NCBI RefSeq assembly: GCF_007993045.1
Contig: NZ_VOOR01000012.1
Span: 1-64,000, forward strand
Direction of reading: 5' to 3'
Length of the DNA stretch: 64,000 bases
Source: Phaeodactylibacter luteus
GTDB lineage: Bacteria; Bacteroidota; Bacteroidia; Chitinophagales; Saprospiraceae
A program made the translations under genes and the position numbers. The notes below the pieces were generated by a model, which was not told the origin of the DNA, made no database searches, and was given only the letters and a program-made list of their open reading frames with translations. Shown here one piece after another: positions 56,699 through 64,000 of this stretch; positions within the stretch are counted from its first letter, which is position 1; every line of letters starts with the position of its first letter.

Positions 56699-59302
56699 AT
56701 GAGAGCGATGATAGAAGAATGGAGCAAGGCCGTAAGGAAATGGGGCAGCGCCCAAGCTGGCCGCTTCCGGGCTAAGGCCCTCAGCTTTTACCGCAGCCAC
56801 CCCAAGTGGAAGCTCGCCCTAATGGGCGCAGGCAGTGTCTTTGCCTTAGGCGCAACGGCCGTTCTGGGCATCGCCCTGCTGGTGTACACCCAGGTGTTAG
56901 GCCCCTTGCCAGGCTACCCTGAGCTCCGGGCTATCCGCAATCACAATGCTTCTGAAGTTTACGCGGCAGATGGGGTTCTGCTCGGCCGTTACTACATAGA
57001 AAACCGTGTCAACGCCGACTTTGAGGAAATATCCCCTGAGCTGATCAATGCACTGGTTGCTACAGAGGATGCCCGTTTCTTTGAGCACAGCGGTATCGAC
57101 CTCCGGGCTGCAGGGCGGGTGTTGGTGAAGTCGGTTTTGCTCATGGACGAGTCTTCTGGAGGGGGCAGTACGCTAAGTCAGCAGCTGGCGAAAAACCTCT
57201 ATCCGCGGCAGTCTTACCGTATGCTCTCTATGGTGGTCAACAAGATGCGGGAGATGATCATCGCCCGCCGGCTGGAGAAAACCTACGCCAAGGAAGAACT
57301 GCTCCGGCTCTATCTCAACACCGTATCCTTTGGCGAAAGCATCTTTGGGGTAAAGGTTGCCGCGCAGCGTTTTTTCAATAAATCGCCCAAAGACCTGACG
57401 ATAGAGGAAGGGGCGGTACTGGTAGGCATGCTCAAAGCCACGACCTACTACAACCCGGTGCGCCACCCTGAGCGGGCGGTGAAGCGCCGCAATATTGTGT
57501 TGGGGCAAATGGTGCGCTATGGTTATCTGGAGGCAGCTGTCAAGGATTCCCTGGCCGGGCTGCCCTTGGAGACCCGCTATGTGAGGGAAGGGCACAATCA
57601 GGGGCTGGCCACGTATTTCCGGGAGCACCTCCGGCACGAAGTGGAGCGCCTGCTAGAGGGGAAAACCAAGCCGGATGGGACCGCTTACAACCTGTATACA
57701 GACGGGCTCAAGATCTATACGACGCTTGACGCTAAGCTCCAGCAGTATGCAGAGGAGGCGGTGAGCGAGGAGATGGCCAAAGTACAGGCCCGGTTTTATG
57801 AAGACTGGAAAAAAGGCGTGCCATGGGGGCGGAACGAAGTATTGCAGCGCGCCGTGGAAGCCTCGGAGCGCTATCAGCGGCTGGCAGCGGCTGGCAAGTC
57901 ACAAGAGGAGATAGCAGCAGTGTTCAGCAAGCCAGTGCCGATGACGGTGTTCAGCTGGGAGGGAGGGGAAGAAGAACGGGAAATGAGCCCGCTGGACTCC
58001 ATCAAGTACTACCTGACCATCCTCAATGCAGGCTTCCTCGCTGCCGACCCTTCCACGGGCTTGGTGAAAGCCTGGGTGGGCGGCGTGAGCCACAAGTATT
58101 TCCAATATGACCACATTTTTGCCCGCCGTCAGGTCGGGTCTACCTTCAAGCCGATTGTATTTGCAACAGCCTTGCAGAGCGGGATGTTGCCCTGCGAATA
58201 CACCCCCAACCGGCAGGTTTCCTACGCAAGTTATGACAACTGGTCGCCCCGTAATGCGGATGGAGCGTACGAAGGGGTCTACTCCATGGCCGGTGCGCTG
58301 AGCAATTCGGTCAATACGGTTACCGTAGAGATCATGATGCGCACGGGCATCGACTCTGTCCGGCAGATGGCCCGGGCAATGGGCGTCAGCTCTGCTATCC
58401 CGGCCGTGCCCTCTATTTCATTAGGTGCGGTAGAAGCTTCCCTGTTTGACATGGTAAAGGTGTATGGCACCTTTGCGAACCGGGGGCGGCGGCCAGAGCT
58501 GCATTACCTAGACCGGATTGCCACGGCAGATGGGGAAGTGCTACTGGAGATGGGCCGCCCGGAGCCCCGGCGTTTCCCAGTTGTGCTGCCTGAGGGCCAG
58601 GCTGACATGATGATCAAAATGCTGGAGCAGGTGGTCGATAGCGGCACAGCCAGGAAGCTCCGGTACGAGTATGGGCTGTACAATGAAGTAGCAGGGAAAA
58701 CAGGCACCACCCAGCAACAGTCAGATGGCTGGTTCATGGGCTTCAACCCCAAGCTGGTAGCAGGGGCATGGGTAGGTGCAGAGCTGCCACAGGTCCACTT
58801 CCGTACCCTATATCGTGGGCAGGGCTCATCCACTGCCTTGCCGATATTCGGCAACTTCATGCGGCGGGTATACCGGGACAAAAGCTTCAAAGAGATCCGG
58901 TATGCCCGTTTCTCTGAGCCGGCCGACAGCATTGCGGCATTGATGCAGTGCCCGCCTTACCTGGATGAGATGCCGGTTTTGGCAGCGTACGAGGATGGCT
59001 ACTATTATTTTGAAGACAACCGGAGCCTGTTGGGGCGTCTGCTGGAACAGCCTTACCGCGATGCGCAGGGGCGGATCGTGCAGGTGCCGCCCCGCAGAGC
59101 TGGAGAGAGCGATGAAGATTACCTGGGCCGGGTAAGGGCTTATCAGGAGCAGCTCGAAGCGCGGGAAGGGCGGAAGGAAAAACGCAAAGCTTTCTGGAGC
59201 AAGCTGCTGTTTAACAAAGACAAAGCAGAGGAGGGCACGGAGCAGGAAGAGCCCCCCACCACCGGTTACCGTTACTTCGACCGCAAAGAAGGGGGCAACT
59301 AA
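56699..59302 (+). CDS. Penicillin-binding protein 1A, bifunctional glycosyltransferase/transpeptidase
   Basis: This is a class A PBP of 867 residues that polymerises and cross-links peptidoglycan. A cytoplasmic N-terminus and one membrane anchor (about residues 38-67) precede the GT51 domain (VATEDARFFEHSGIDLRAAGRVL, GGSTLSQQLAKNL, RLYLNTVSFGESIFGVKVAAQRFF). The transpeptidase domain carries the active-site motif STFKPIVF (Ser of SxxK), SNSVNT (SxN) and KTGTT (KTG). A charged C-terminal tail ends RYFDRKEGG. Start ATGs at 56699 and 56708 are both possible. It is a single gene. Two strand-coupled domains of this type are the usual arrangement. Confidence 0.95.
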   Translation: MRAMIEEWSKAVRKWGSAQAGRFRAKALSFYRSHPKWKLALMGAGSVFALGATAVLGIALLVYTQVLGPLPGYPELRAIRNHNASEVYAADGVLLGRYYIENRVNADFEEISPELINALVATEDARFFEHSGIDLRAAGRVLVKSVLLMDESSGGGSTLSQQLAKNLYPRQSYRMLSMVVNKMREMIIARRLEKTYAKEELLRLYLNTVSFGESIFGVKVAAQRFFNKSPKDLTIEEGAVLVGMLKATTYYNPVRHPERAVKRRNIVLGQMVRYGYLEAAVKDSLAGLPLETRYVREGHNQGLATYFREHLRHEVERLLEGKTKPDGTAYNLYTDGLKIYTTLDAKLQQYAEEAVSEEMAKVQARFYEDWKKGVPWGRNEVLQRAVEASERYQRLAAAGKSQEEIAAVFSKPVPMTVFSWEGGEEEREMSPLDSIKYYLTILNAGFLAADPSTGLVKAWVGGVSHKYFQYDHIFARRQVGSTFKPIVFATALQSGMLPCEYTPNRQVSYASYDNWSPRNADGAYEGVYSMAGALSNSVNTVTVEIMMRTGIDSVRQMARAMGVSSAIPAVPSISLGAVEASLFDMVKVYGTFANRGRRPELHYLDRIATADGEVLLEMGRPEPRRFPVVLPEGQADMMIKMLEQVVDSGTARKLRYEYGLYNEVAGKTGTTQQQSDGWFMGFNPKLVAGAWVGAELPQVHFRTLYRGQGSSTALPIFGNFMRRVYRDKSFKEIRYARFSEPADSIAALMQCPPYLDEMPVLAAYEDGYYYFEDNRSLLGRLLEQPYRDAQGRIVQVPPRRAGESDEDYLGRVRAYQEQLEAREGRKEKRKAFWSKLLFNKDKAEEGTEQEEPPTTGYRYFDRKEGGN

Positions 59303-59350
59303 TGACAGGCTGGTGCACCTAAGGTTTGCAGCCCTGCCCACTTTGGAGCC

Positions 59351-59520
59351 GATTGAGGGGCCTGCCCCTGCCCAATGGCAGGTGCCGCTATGCTGCGGGG
59401 CTCGCTGTCCGCTCGGCCCCTCGCCCTACAGGCGTCGGGTCTGGCCTTCGGCCACCCCTCCGCAGCGCTAGGCCTGTGCCATCCTGGAGCAAAAGCCTCC
59501 TGCAGTTTGGTTGACGCCCC
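59351..59520 (+). repeat. Intergenic structured repeat, copy K (long-variant subfamily)
   Basis: Forward copy lacking the left AACCAGATT end and T-run but with the hairpin and right end (caaaagcctcctgcagtttggttgacgcccc). It shares the alternative block cctcgccctacaggcgtcgggtctggcc with copy D, which defines a subfamily. Confidence 0.83.
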
Positions 59521-59851
59521 CAATCATTAGCAGCAGCCCTTTTTGAAAGCCTCCTCTCCGCCCAGAAAAACAACAATAGCAATCTGGCAATCAGATGTTT
59601 TTTAAAGCCTTAGGCCACAGCAGTGTTTTATTTTTGCCAGGTAGTACAAGTCAACGAAAAAAAGGTGGAATAAAAATTCCGGATTTCACCAATTATAGCG
59701 AACAAAAAACGCTTTGAAGCTGGAACTATGCAATTCTGCCCTACGAAATTTGCCTGCCCCAAAGCGTAACTGCCTGTTTTTCAATCCTTGCCTACTTCAG
59801 TCAATCTTAAAAAAAGGGAGAGTATCTTCTTATTATTTGGGCAAAGTACCT
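59521..59851. other. A+T-rich region upstream of the ATP synthase operon
   Basis: The region is A+T-richer than the window average and leads into the operon promoter. I see no gene or repeat copy in it. Confidence 0.45.
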
Positions 59852-59859
59852 TACTTTTG
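59852..59859 (+). promoter_or_regulatory. Candidate -7 promoter element of the ATP synthase operon
   Basis: TACTTTTG matches TAnnTTTG exactly, 69 bases upstream of the first gene. A TTG at 59837-59839 lies 12 bases upstream, closer than the usual -33 spacing, so only the -7 part is convincing. Confidence 0.45.
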
Positions 59860-59920
59860 TGCCGATTTATCAAAGACCCGGACTGGCGGGGTTTTCGCCT
59901 TCCGAAACTAAAGCACAGAA

Positions 59921-61204
59921 GTGGTGAAAGTGGATATCCGACAACTTTTCGTTCTTGTCTTAGCGCTGGCCCTTACAATGGCTGCTGCCCCGGCTGTAGC
60001 GCAACACGATGATCACAGTACCGAAGTGGCTTCCGGAGCGGAAAGCCATGATGATCACAACTCGCATGAAGCGCATGGGGACGAAGGCGAGTACGATCCC
60101 GTAGGGACTGTGATGCACCACATTGCTGACGCCAACGAGTTCCACGTTTGGAAAGGCGTGCACATCCCACTGCCGGTCATCCTCTATGCACCGGAGCACG
60201 GCTGGACGACAGGCCTCTCTTCTATGTTTGAGCACGGCCATACTGCAGTTGACGGGTATGTACTGAACCACGGCCGCATCAACCGGGTAGCCGATGCAAG
60301 TTTCCCGAAAGGGGAAGTACACATCAGCCACATCGCCCACAAAATGGTGGTGACAGCAGAAGGGGATACTACAGATGCCTACTTCGCCACTTACGAAGGG
60401 AAAGATTATGCATTGGATGCGCCTAGCACCCTCGACGGCGGAATGATGGGAGGCGGCATCACTTCCTTCTACGACTTTTCCATTACCAAGAATGTCTTCA
60501 CGATGATCCTGGCAGCGCTGCTGCTCATTTTTATCTTCAATGCAGTAGCGCGTGGCTACAAGAAGAACGAAGGCAAGGCACCCTCTGGCATACAGTCTTT
60601 CTTCGAGGTCTTCTTTGTATTCATCCGCGATGAAGTCTCCCGCCCCATGATAGGCGAAAAGCACTACGAGCGTTTCCAGCCATTCATCATGACGCTGTTC
60701 TTCTTCATCATGTTCTGCAACCTTATGGGCCTTATCCCATTCTTTCCCGGCAGCGCTAACGTGACGGGCAATATTGCAGTGACCCTTACCCTTGCGGTGT
60801 TCACCTTCTTTGTAGTGAACTTTAATGGCAAGAAGGATTACTGGCAGCACATTTTTTGGATGCCAGGCATTCCGGGCTGGGTGAAGATCATCCTTACACC
60901 GGTTGAGATCCTCGGCCTCTTTATCCGTCCCTTTTCATTGATGGTACGTTTGTTCGCCAATATCTCTGCGGGCCACATCATCATCCTCTCGCTCATCGGC
61001 TTGATTTTCCTCTTTGGAGAGAACGGTACGAATACAGGGGGCGCTGCAGCCGGTGCAGTAGTAGGCGGGCTGTTCACCGCCTTTATGAACTTGATCGAAT
61101 TGTTGGTTGCGCTGCTTCAGGCGTTTGTGTTTGCTATTTTGTCGGCCTCCTACATCGGGGCAGCAGTAGAAGAGCATCACCACGATGAAGCGCACGCGCA
61201 CTAA
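59921..61204 (+). CDS. atpB: ATP synthase F0 subunit a
   Basis: This is the membrane stator subunit of the proton channel, with 427 residues. It has a signal-peptide-like start (QLFVLVLALALTMAAAPAVAQ) and a His-rich extracytoplasmic domain of about 180 residues (HDDHSTEVASGAESHDDHNSHEAHGDEG), an extension common in Bacteroidota. The helices follow, with the essential Arg in FSLMVRLFANISAGHIIILS, and the C-terminus is HHHDEAHAH. Start codons are GTG at 59921 and GTG at 59924, and the second gives a Met-Lys-Val beginning. First gene of the operon, with the candidate promoter in front and atpE 46 bp downstream. Confidence 0.95.
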   Translation: MVKVDIRQLFVLVLALALTMAAAPAVAQHDDHSTEVASGAESHDDHNSHEAHGDEGEYDPVGTVMHHIADANEFHVWKGVHIPLPVILYAPEHGWTTGLSSMFEHGHTAVDGYVLNHGRINRVADASFPKGEVHISHIAHKMVVTAEGDTTDAYFATYEGKDYALDAPSTLDGGMMGGGITSFYDFSITKNVFTMILAALLLIFIFNAVARGYKKNEGKAPSGIQSFFEVFFVFIRDEVSRPMIGEKHYERFQPFIMTLFFFIMFCNLMGLIPFFPGSANVTGNIAVTLTLAVFTFFVVNFNGKKDYWQHIFWMPGIPGWVKIILTPVEILGLFIRPFSLMVRLFANISAGHIIILSLIGLIFLFGENGTNTGGAAAGAVVGGLFTAFMNLIELLVALLQAFVFAILSASYIGAAVEEHHHDEAHAH

Positions 61205-61247
61205 GCATAAGTTAGATTTTTAATTACTCACTCCTATAAATTTTTAG

Positions 61248-61442
<195 letters not shown>

Positions 61443-61467
61443 TTGCTGCGCCAAACCAAGAAGAGTA

Positions 61468-61507
61468 AAGAGCGGTAGCAGCAGCGGTTGGCTGTCTGCC
61501 CGCTCTT
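61468..61507 (+). other. Hairpin between atpE and atpF
   Basis: An 8-bp stem (aagagcgg / ccgctctt) has a 24-base loop rich in gcagcag. It could stabilise atpE mRNA, whose product is needed in excess, or partly terminate. Only the structure is seen; the role is inferred. Confidence 0.35.
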
Positions 61508-61563
61508 ACCTCAGCAAGTGAGTTTTCAAACAACGATTTACCATCTAAATAATTTGCGATACC

Positions 61564-62085
61564 ATGTCTAACGTATTGTTCCTGGCCGACTTCTCCGTCA
61601 TCAAGCCCGATCCGGGCCTGATATTCTGGACTACGCTGATTTTCCTCCTGGTCTGGGTTTTGCTGGGCCGTATGGCTTTCGGGCCTATCCAAAGTGCACT
61701 GAAGAAACGTGAAAACGACATTCAGAGCGCATTGGATGAAGCCAAGAAAGCACGCGATGAGATGGCAGCCCTGCACACCAAGAACGAAGAGCTGATGCGT
61801 CAGACTCAGGAAGAGCGGGCCAAAATCCTGAAGGAAGCTAAGGAGACTAAAGATGCTATCGTTAAGGAAGCTAAAGAAAAAGCAGAGAACGAAGCACGCA
61901 AAATTGTGACCAACGCCAAGCAGGATATCGAGAATCAGCGCCTGGCAGCTATGACTGACCTGAAAAATCAGGTGGGCGTGCTGGCCATCGAAATTGCTGA
62001 GAAGGTGCTCCGCAATCAGCTGGACAACAAAGGTGCTCAGGAGAAACTTGTCGACGACCTCGTGAAAGAGATCGAAATGAACTAG
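61564..62085 (+). CDS. atpF: ATP synthase F0 subunit b
   Basis: This is the peripheral stalk subunit, with 173 residues. One N-terminal membrane helix (PGLIFWTTLIFLLVWVLLGRMAFGPI) is followed by a long charged coiled coil (KKRENDIQSALDEAKKARDEMAALHTKNEELMRQT). It continues to the C-terminal part that binds delta and ends VDDLVKEIEMN. It links F0 to F1 and resists rotor torque. The length is typical. The gap of 91 bases to atpH contains three small hairpins. Confidence 0.96.
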   Translation: MSNVLFLADFSVIKPDPGLIFWTTLIFLLVWVLLGRMAFGPIQSALKKRENDIQSALDEAKKARDEMAALHTKNEELMRQTQEERAKILKEAKETKDAIVKEAKEKAENEARKIVTNAKQDIENQRLAAMTDLKNQVGVLAIEIAEKVLRNQLDNKGAQEKLVDDLVKEIEMN

Positions 62086-62155
62086 CCCTCCGGTAGGGCT
62101 CCTGCTGCCTTTACCGGGCAGCTTCCATCTTTTAGCACATGCCCGCTCAGCGGGC
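62084..62155 (+). other. Three successive hairpins between atpF and atpH
   Basis: Perfect 6-bp stems occur at 62084-62100 (agccct / agggct), 62104-62122 (gctgcc / ggcagc) and 62141-62155 (gcccgc / gcgggc). The first begins within the last codons of atpF, and the last ends 21 bases before the atpH start. They may adjust mRNA stability or translation of the downstream genes. Confidence 0.35.
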
Positions 62156-62176
62156 AGCCAACATTAGAACTAAGTT

Positions 62177-62743
62177 ATGTCTGTACAAAGAGTAGCTTCC
62201 CGATATGCCAAGTCTCTGCTGGATTTGGCCAAAGAGCAAGGCAGGATTGATGCGGTCACGGAAGATATGCGCAGCTTCAAAACGCTGTTAGCGAACCGCG
62301 ACCTCTACCTGCTGCTGAAGAGCCCGGTCATCAGCACAGATAAGAAGAAGCAAATCTTCAAAGTGCTGTTTGAGGGCAAGTTCAACGAGCTCACCTTGGC
62401 GTTCCTCAACATCCTCGCTACCAAGGCCCGGGAAAGCTATATGCCGGAAATCGTAGGCGAATACCTGGCACAGTACAAAAAGTTGAACAATATCGCCACC
62501 GTTCGGGTGACAACCGCAGCACCGATGAGCAGCGCGGCCCTAAAAGCTATCGAGGAGAAACTCCAAAATAGCGGTATCGCAACAGGGGCTGTCGAAATCT
62601 CAGCCGAGGTCAATCAAGACCTGATCGGAGGCTTCGTACTTGAGGTGGAAGATAAAATATACGACGCGAGCATTCAGTCCAAGCTGGAAGGCCTCAAGCG
62701 TCAATTCAAGGGGAACCTTTATATTTCTAAGGTCTCCCAATAG
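62177..62743 (+). CDS. atpH: ATP synthase F1 delta subunit
   Basis: This is the delta (OSCP-like) stator protein, with 188 residues. The N-terminal helical domain begins VASRYAKSLLDLAKEQGRID and the middle shows LLLKSPVISTDKKKQIFKVLFEGKFNELTLAFLNIL. The C-terminal part has VTTAAPMSSAALKAIEEKL and DLIGGFVLEVEDKIYDASIQSKLEGLKRQF, a conserved family segment. It connects the b-subunit stalk to the top of the alpha/beta hexamer. Sixty-one bases separate it from atpA. Confidence 0.96.
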   Translation: MSVQRVASRYAKSLLDLAKEQGRIDAVTEDMRSFKTLLANRDLYLLLKSPVISTDKKKQIFKVLFEGKFNELTLAFLNILATKARESYMPEIVGEYLAQYKKLNNIATVRVTTAAPMSSAALKAIEEKLQNSGIATGAVEISAEVNQDLIGGFVLEVEDKIYDASIQSKLEGLKRQFKGNLYISKVSQ

Positions 62744-62804
62744 TCTTTTTGAAACGTAAAACTAGAGAACCCGCTGCACCGCGCAGTGATAAAATTTGTC
62801 AGAT

Positions 62805-64000
62805 ATGGTTGATGTAAAACCTGATGAAATCTCCGCAATACTCAAGCAACAGCTTTCCGGCTTCAGTTCTGCTACGGAGCTGGAAGAGTACGGAACGGTA
62901 CTTCAAGTCGGTGACGGTATTGCGCGTGTGTATGGTTTGACACAGGCACAGGCCGGTGAGCTTGTCGAGTTTGAAAATGGTACGCAAGCTATCGTCCTTA
63001 ACCTGGAAGAAGACAACGTAGGTGTTGTACTCATGGGCTCCGGCGACGGCATCCGCGAAGGCAGCCGTGTACACCGGACAAGCCGTATCGCCTCCATTAA
63101 AGTAGGCGAAGGCTTTGTAGGCCGTGTAGTAAACGCCCTGGGCGAGCCTATCGATGGCAAGGGCGAGATTGTAGGTACTACCTATGAAATGCCACTTGAG
63201 CGCAAAGCGCCTGGCGTTATCTACCGTCAGCCGGTAAACGAGCCGCTACAGACGGGCATCAAGTCTATCGACGCAATGATCCCCATCGGCCGTGGACAGC
63301 GGGAGCTGATCATCGGCGACCGTCAGACCGGTAAGACGGCTATCGCAATTGATACCATCATCAATCAGCGCGAATTTTACGACCGCGGCGAGCCTGTTTT
63401 CTGTATCTACGTCGCTTCTGGCCAGAAAGCCTCTACGGTGGCTAATGTAGCCAAGACGCTCGAGGAGAACGGAGCAATGGATTACACCGTAATCGTATCC
63501 GCTTCTGCTGCTGACCCGGCCCCGCTGCAGTTTTACGCGCCATTCGCAGGTGCTGCTATTGGGGAGTATTTCCGCGACACAGGCCGCCCAGCCCTCATTA
63601 TTTATGATGACCTCTCTAAGCAGGCAGTAGCCTACCGCGAGGTTTCCCTCCTGCTGCGCCGCCCTCCAGGCCGCGAGGCTTACCCTGGCGATGTATTCTA
63701 CCTGCACTCACGTTTGCTGGAGCGCGCTGCGAAAATCATCAGCAATGACGATATCGCACGCAATATGAACGACCTGCCCGAGTCTTTGGCGAATGCCAAA
63801 GGCAAAGATGGCAAGCCGCTCGTAAAAGGTGGTGGTTCGCTCACAGCGCTCCCTATCATCGAGACTCAGGCAGGCGACGTTTCCGCTTATATCCCAACCA
63901 ACGTAATTTCTATTACGGACGGGCAGATTTTCCTGGAGTCCAACCTCTTCAATGCTGGCGTGCGCCCCGCGATCAACGTAGGTATCTCCGTATCACGGGT
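62805..64000 (+). CDS. atpA: ATP synthase F1 alpha subunit (3' end outside window)
   Basis: This is the non-catalytic nucleotide-binding subunit of F1. The visible 398 codons from the ATG at 62805 include the N-terminal crown domain ([34 protein letters not shown]) and the P-loop [58 protein letters not shown] and [33 protein letters not shown] follow. The frame stays open to the last base, so about 120 residues are missing. Gene order a-c-b-delta-alpha is the standard one; gamma should follow outside the window. Confidence 0.98.
   Translation, partial: MVDVKPDEISAILKQQLSGFSSATELEEYGTVLQVGDGIARVYGLTQAQAGELVEFENGTQAIVLNLEEDNVGVVLMGSGDGIREGSRVHRTSRIASIKVGEGFVGRVVNALGEPIDGKGEIVGTTYEMPLERKAPGVIYRQPVNEPLQTGIKSIDAMIPIGRGQRELIIGDRQTGKTAIAIDTIINQREFYDRGEPVFCIYVASGQKASTVANVAKTLEENGAMDYTVIVSASAADPAPLQFYAPFAGAAIGEYFRDTGRPALIIYDDLSKQAVAYREVSLLLRRPPGREAYPGDVFYLHSRLLERAAKIISNDDIARNMNDLPESLANAKGKDGKPLVKGGGSLTALPIIETQAGDVSAYIPTNVISITDGQIFLESNLFNAGVRPAINVGISVSR

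Noticed and set aside
59351-59520. The G+C hairpin of the repeat as an intrinsic terminator
   Set aside because: In both orientations the T-run or A-run is on the wrong side of the hairpin for a U-tract, and copies occur in both orientations relative to the preceding gene.

Overview
The window is 64 kb of a Bacteroidota chromosome, most likely from the Saprospiria (a Phaeodactylibacter/Lewinella-like marine bacterium). This placement is inferred from family markers read in the sequence: a SprB-repeat adhesin with a type IX secretion (CHU_C) tail, a GLPGLI protein paired with an outer-membrane barrel, 7TMR-DISM and LytTR signalling, an effector-associated domain 11 protein, a fused E1 alpha/beta dehydrogenase, and TAnnTTTG-type promoter cores. 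No rRNA, tRNA or CRISPR array was recognised.

Layout. 0-4.6 kb: the end of a Cache-AraC regulator, an old-yellow-enzyme reductase with a perfect palindrome at its start codon, a coiled-coil secreted protein and a lipid kinase. 4.8-7 kb: a two-gene ABC exporter. 7.4-11.3 kb: a lipoprotein, a PagL-like lipid A deacylase, a small beta protein and an ECF sigma/anti-sigma pair. 12.3-17.4 kb: lepA, a sigma-54-type response regulator without a DNA-binding domain, a LOG-family hydrolase and an acyl-carrier-like protein without its serine. 18-24 kb: an EAD11-pseudokinase-globin protein, a LytS/LytTR pair and a beta-helix lipoprotein. 24.3-30.4 kb: dnaE, mscL, a TPR protein and a lipoprotein of the prohibitin family. 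30.7-36 kb: a small secreted protein, the GLPGLI/barrel pair and two thioredoxin-fold lipoproteins. 36-50.4 kb: an AraC regulator, coxI, a BNR/sortilin-like propeller protein, a HAD phosphatase coupled to an NtrY-like kinase, a dienelactone hydrolase and the fused E1 enzyme. 51-64 kb: the large adhesin, PBP1A and the ATP synthase operon atpB-E-F-H-A, cut by the window end.

Between the genes lies a repeat landscape. A structured repeat of about 180 bp occurs 11 times, always between genes and in both orientations. Two 161-bp palindromic elements sit in CTAG targets. They share two core blocks, but their arms differ in sequence while remaining self-complementary. One of them is inserted inside a copy of the 180-bp repeat, and an uninterrupted copy shows the empty site. 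A second small palindromic family (about 80 bp, two copies) and a single 86-bp inverted-repeat element complete the picture. The strongest candidates for something undescribed are the EAD11-pseudokinase-globin protein and these two intergenic element families.
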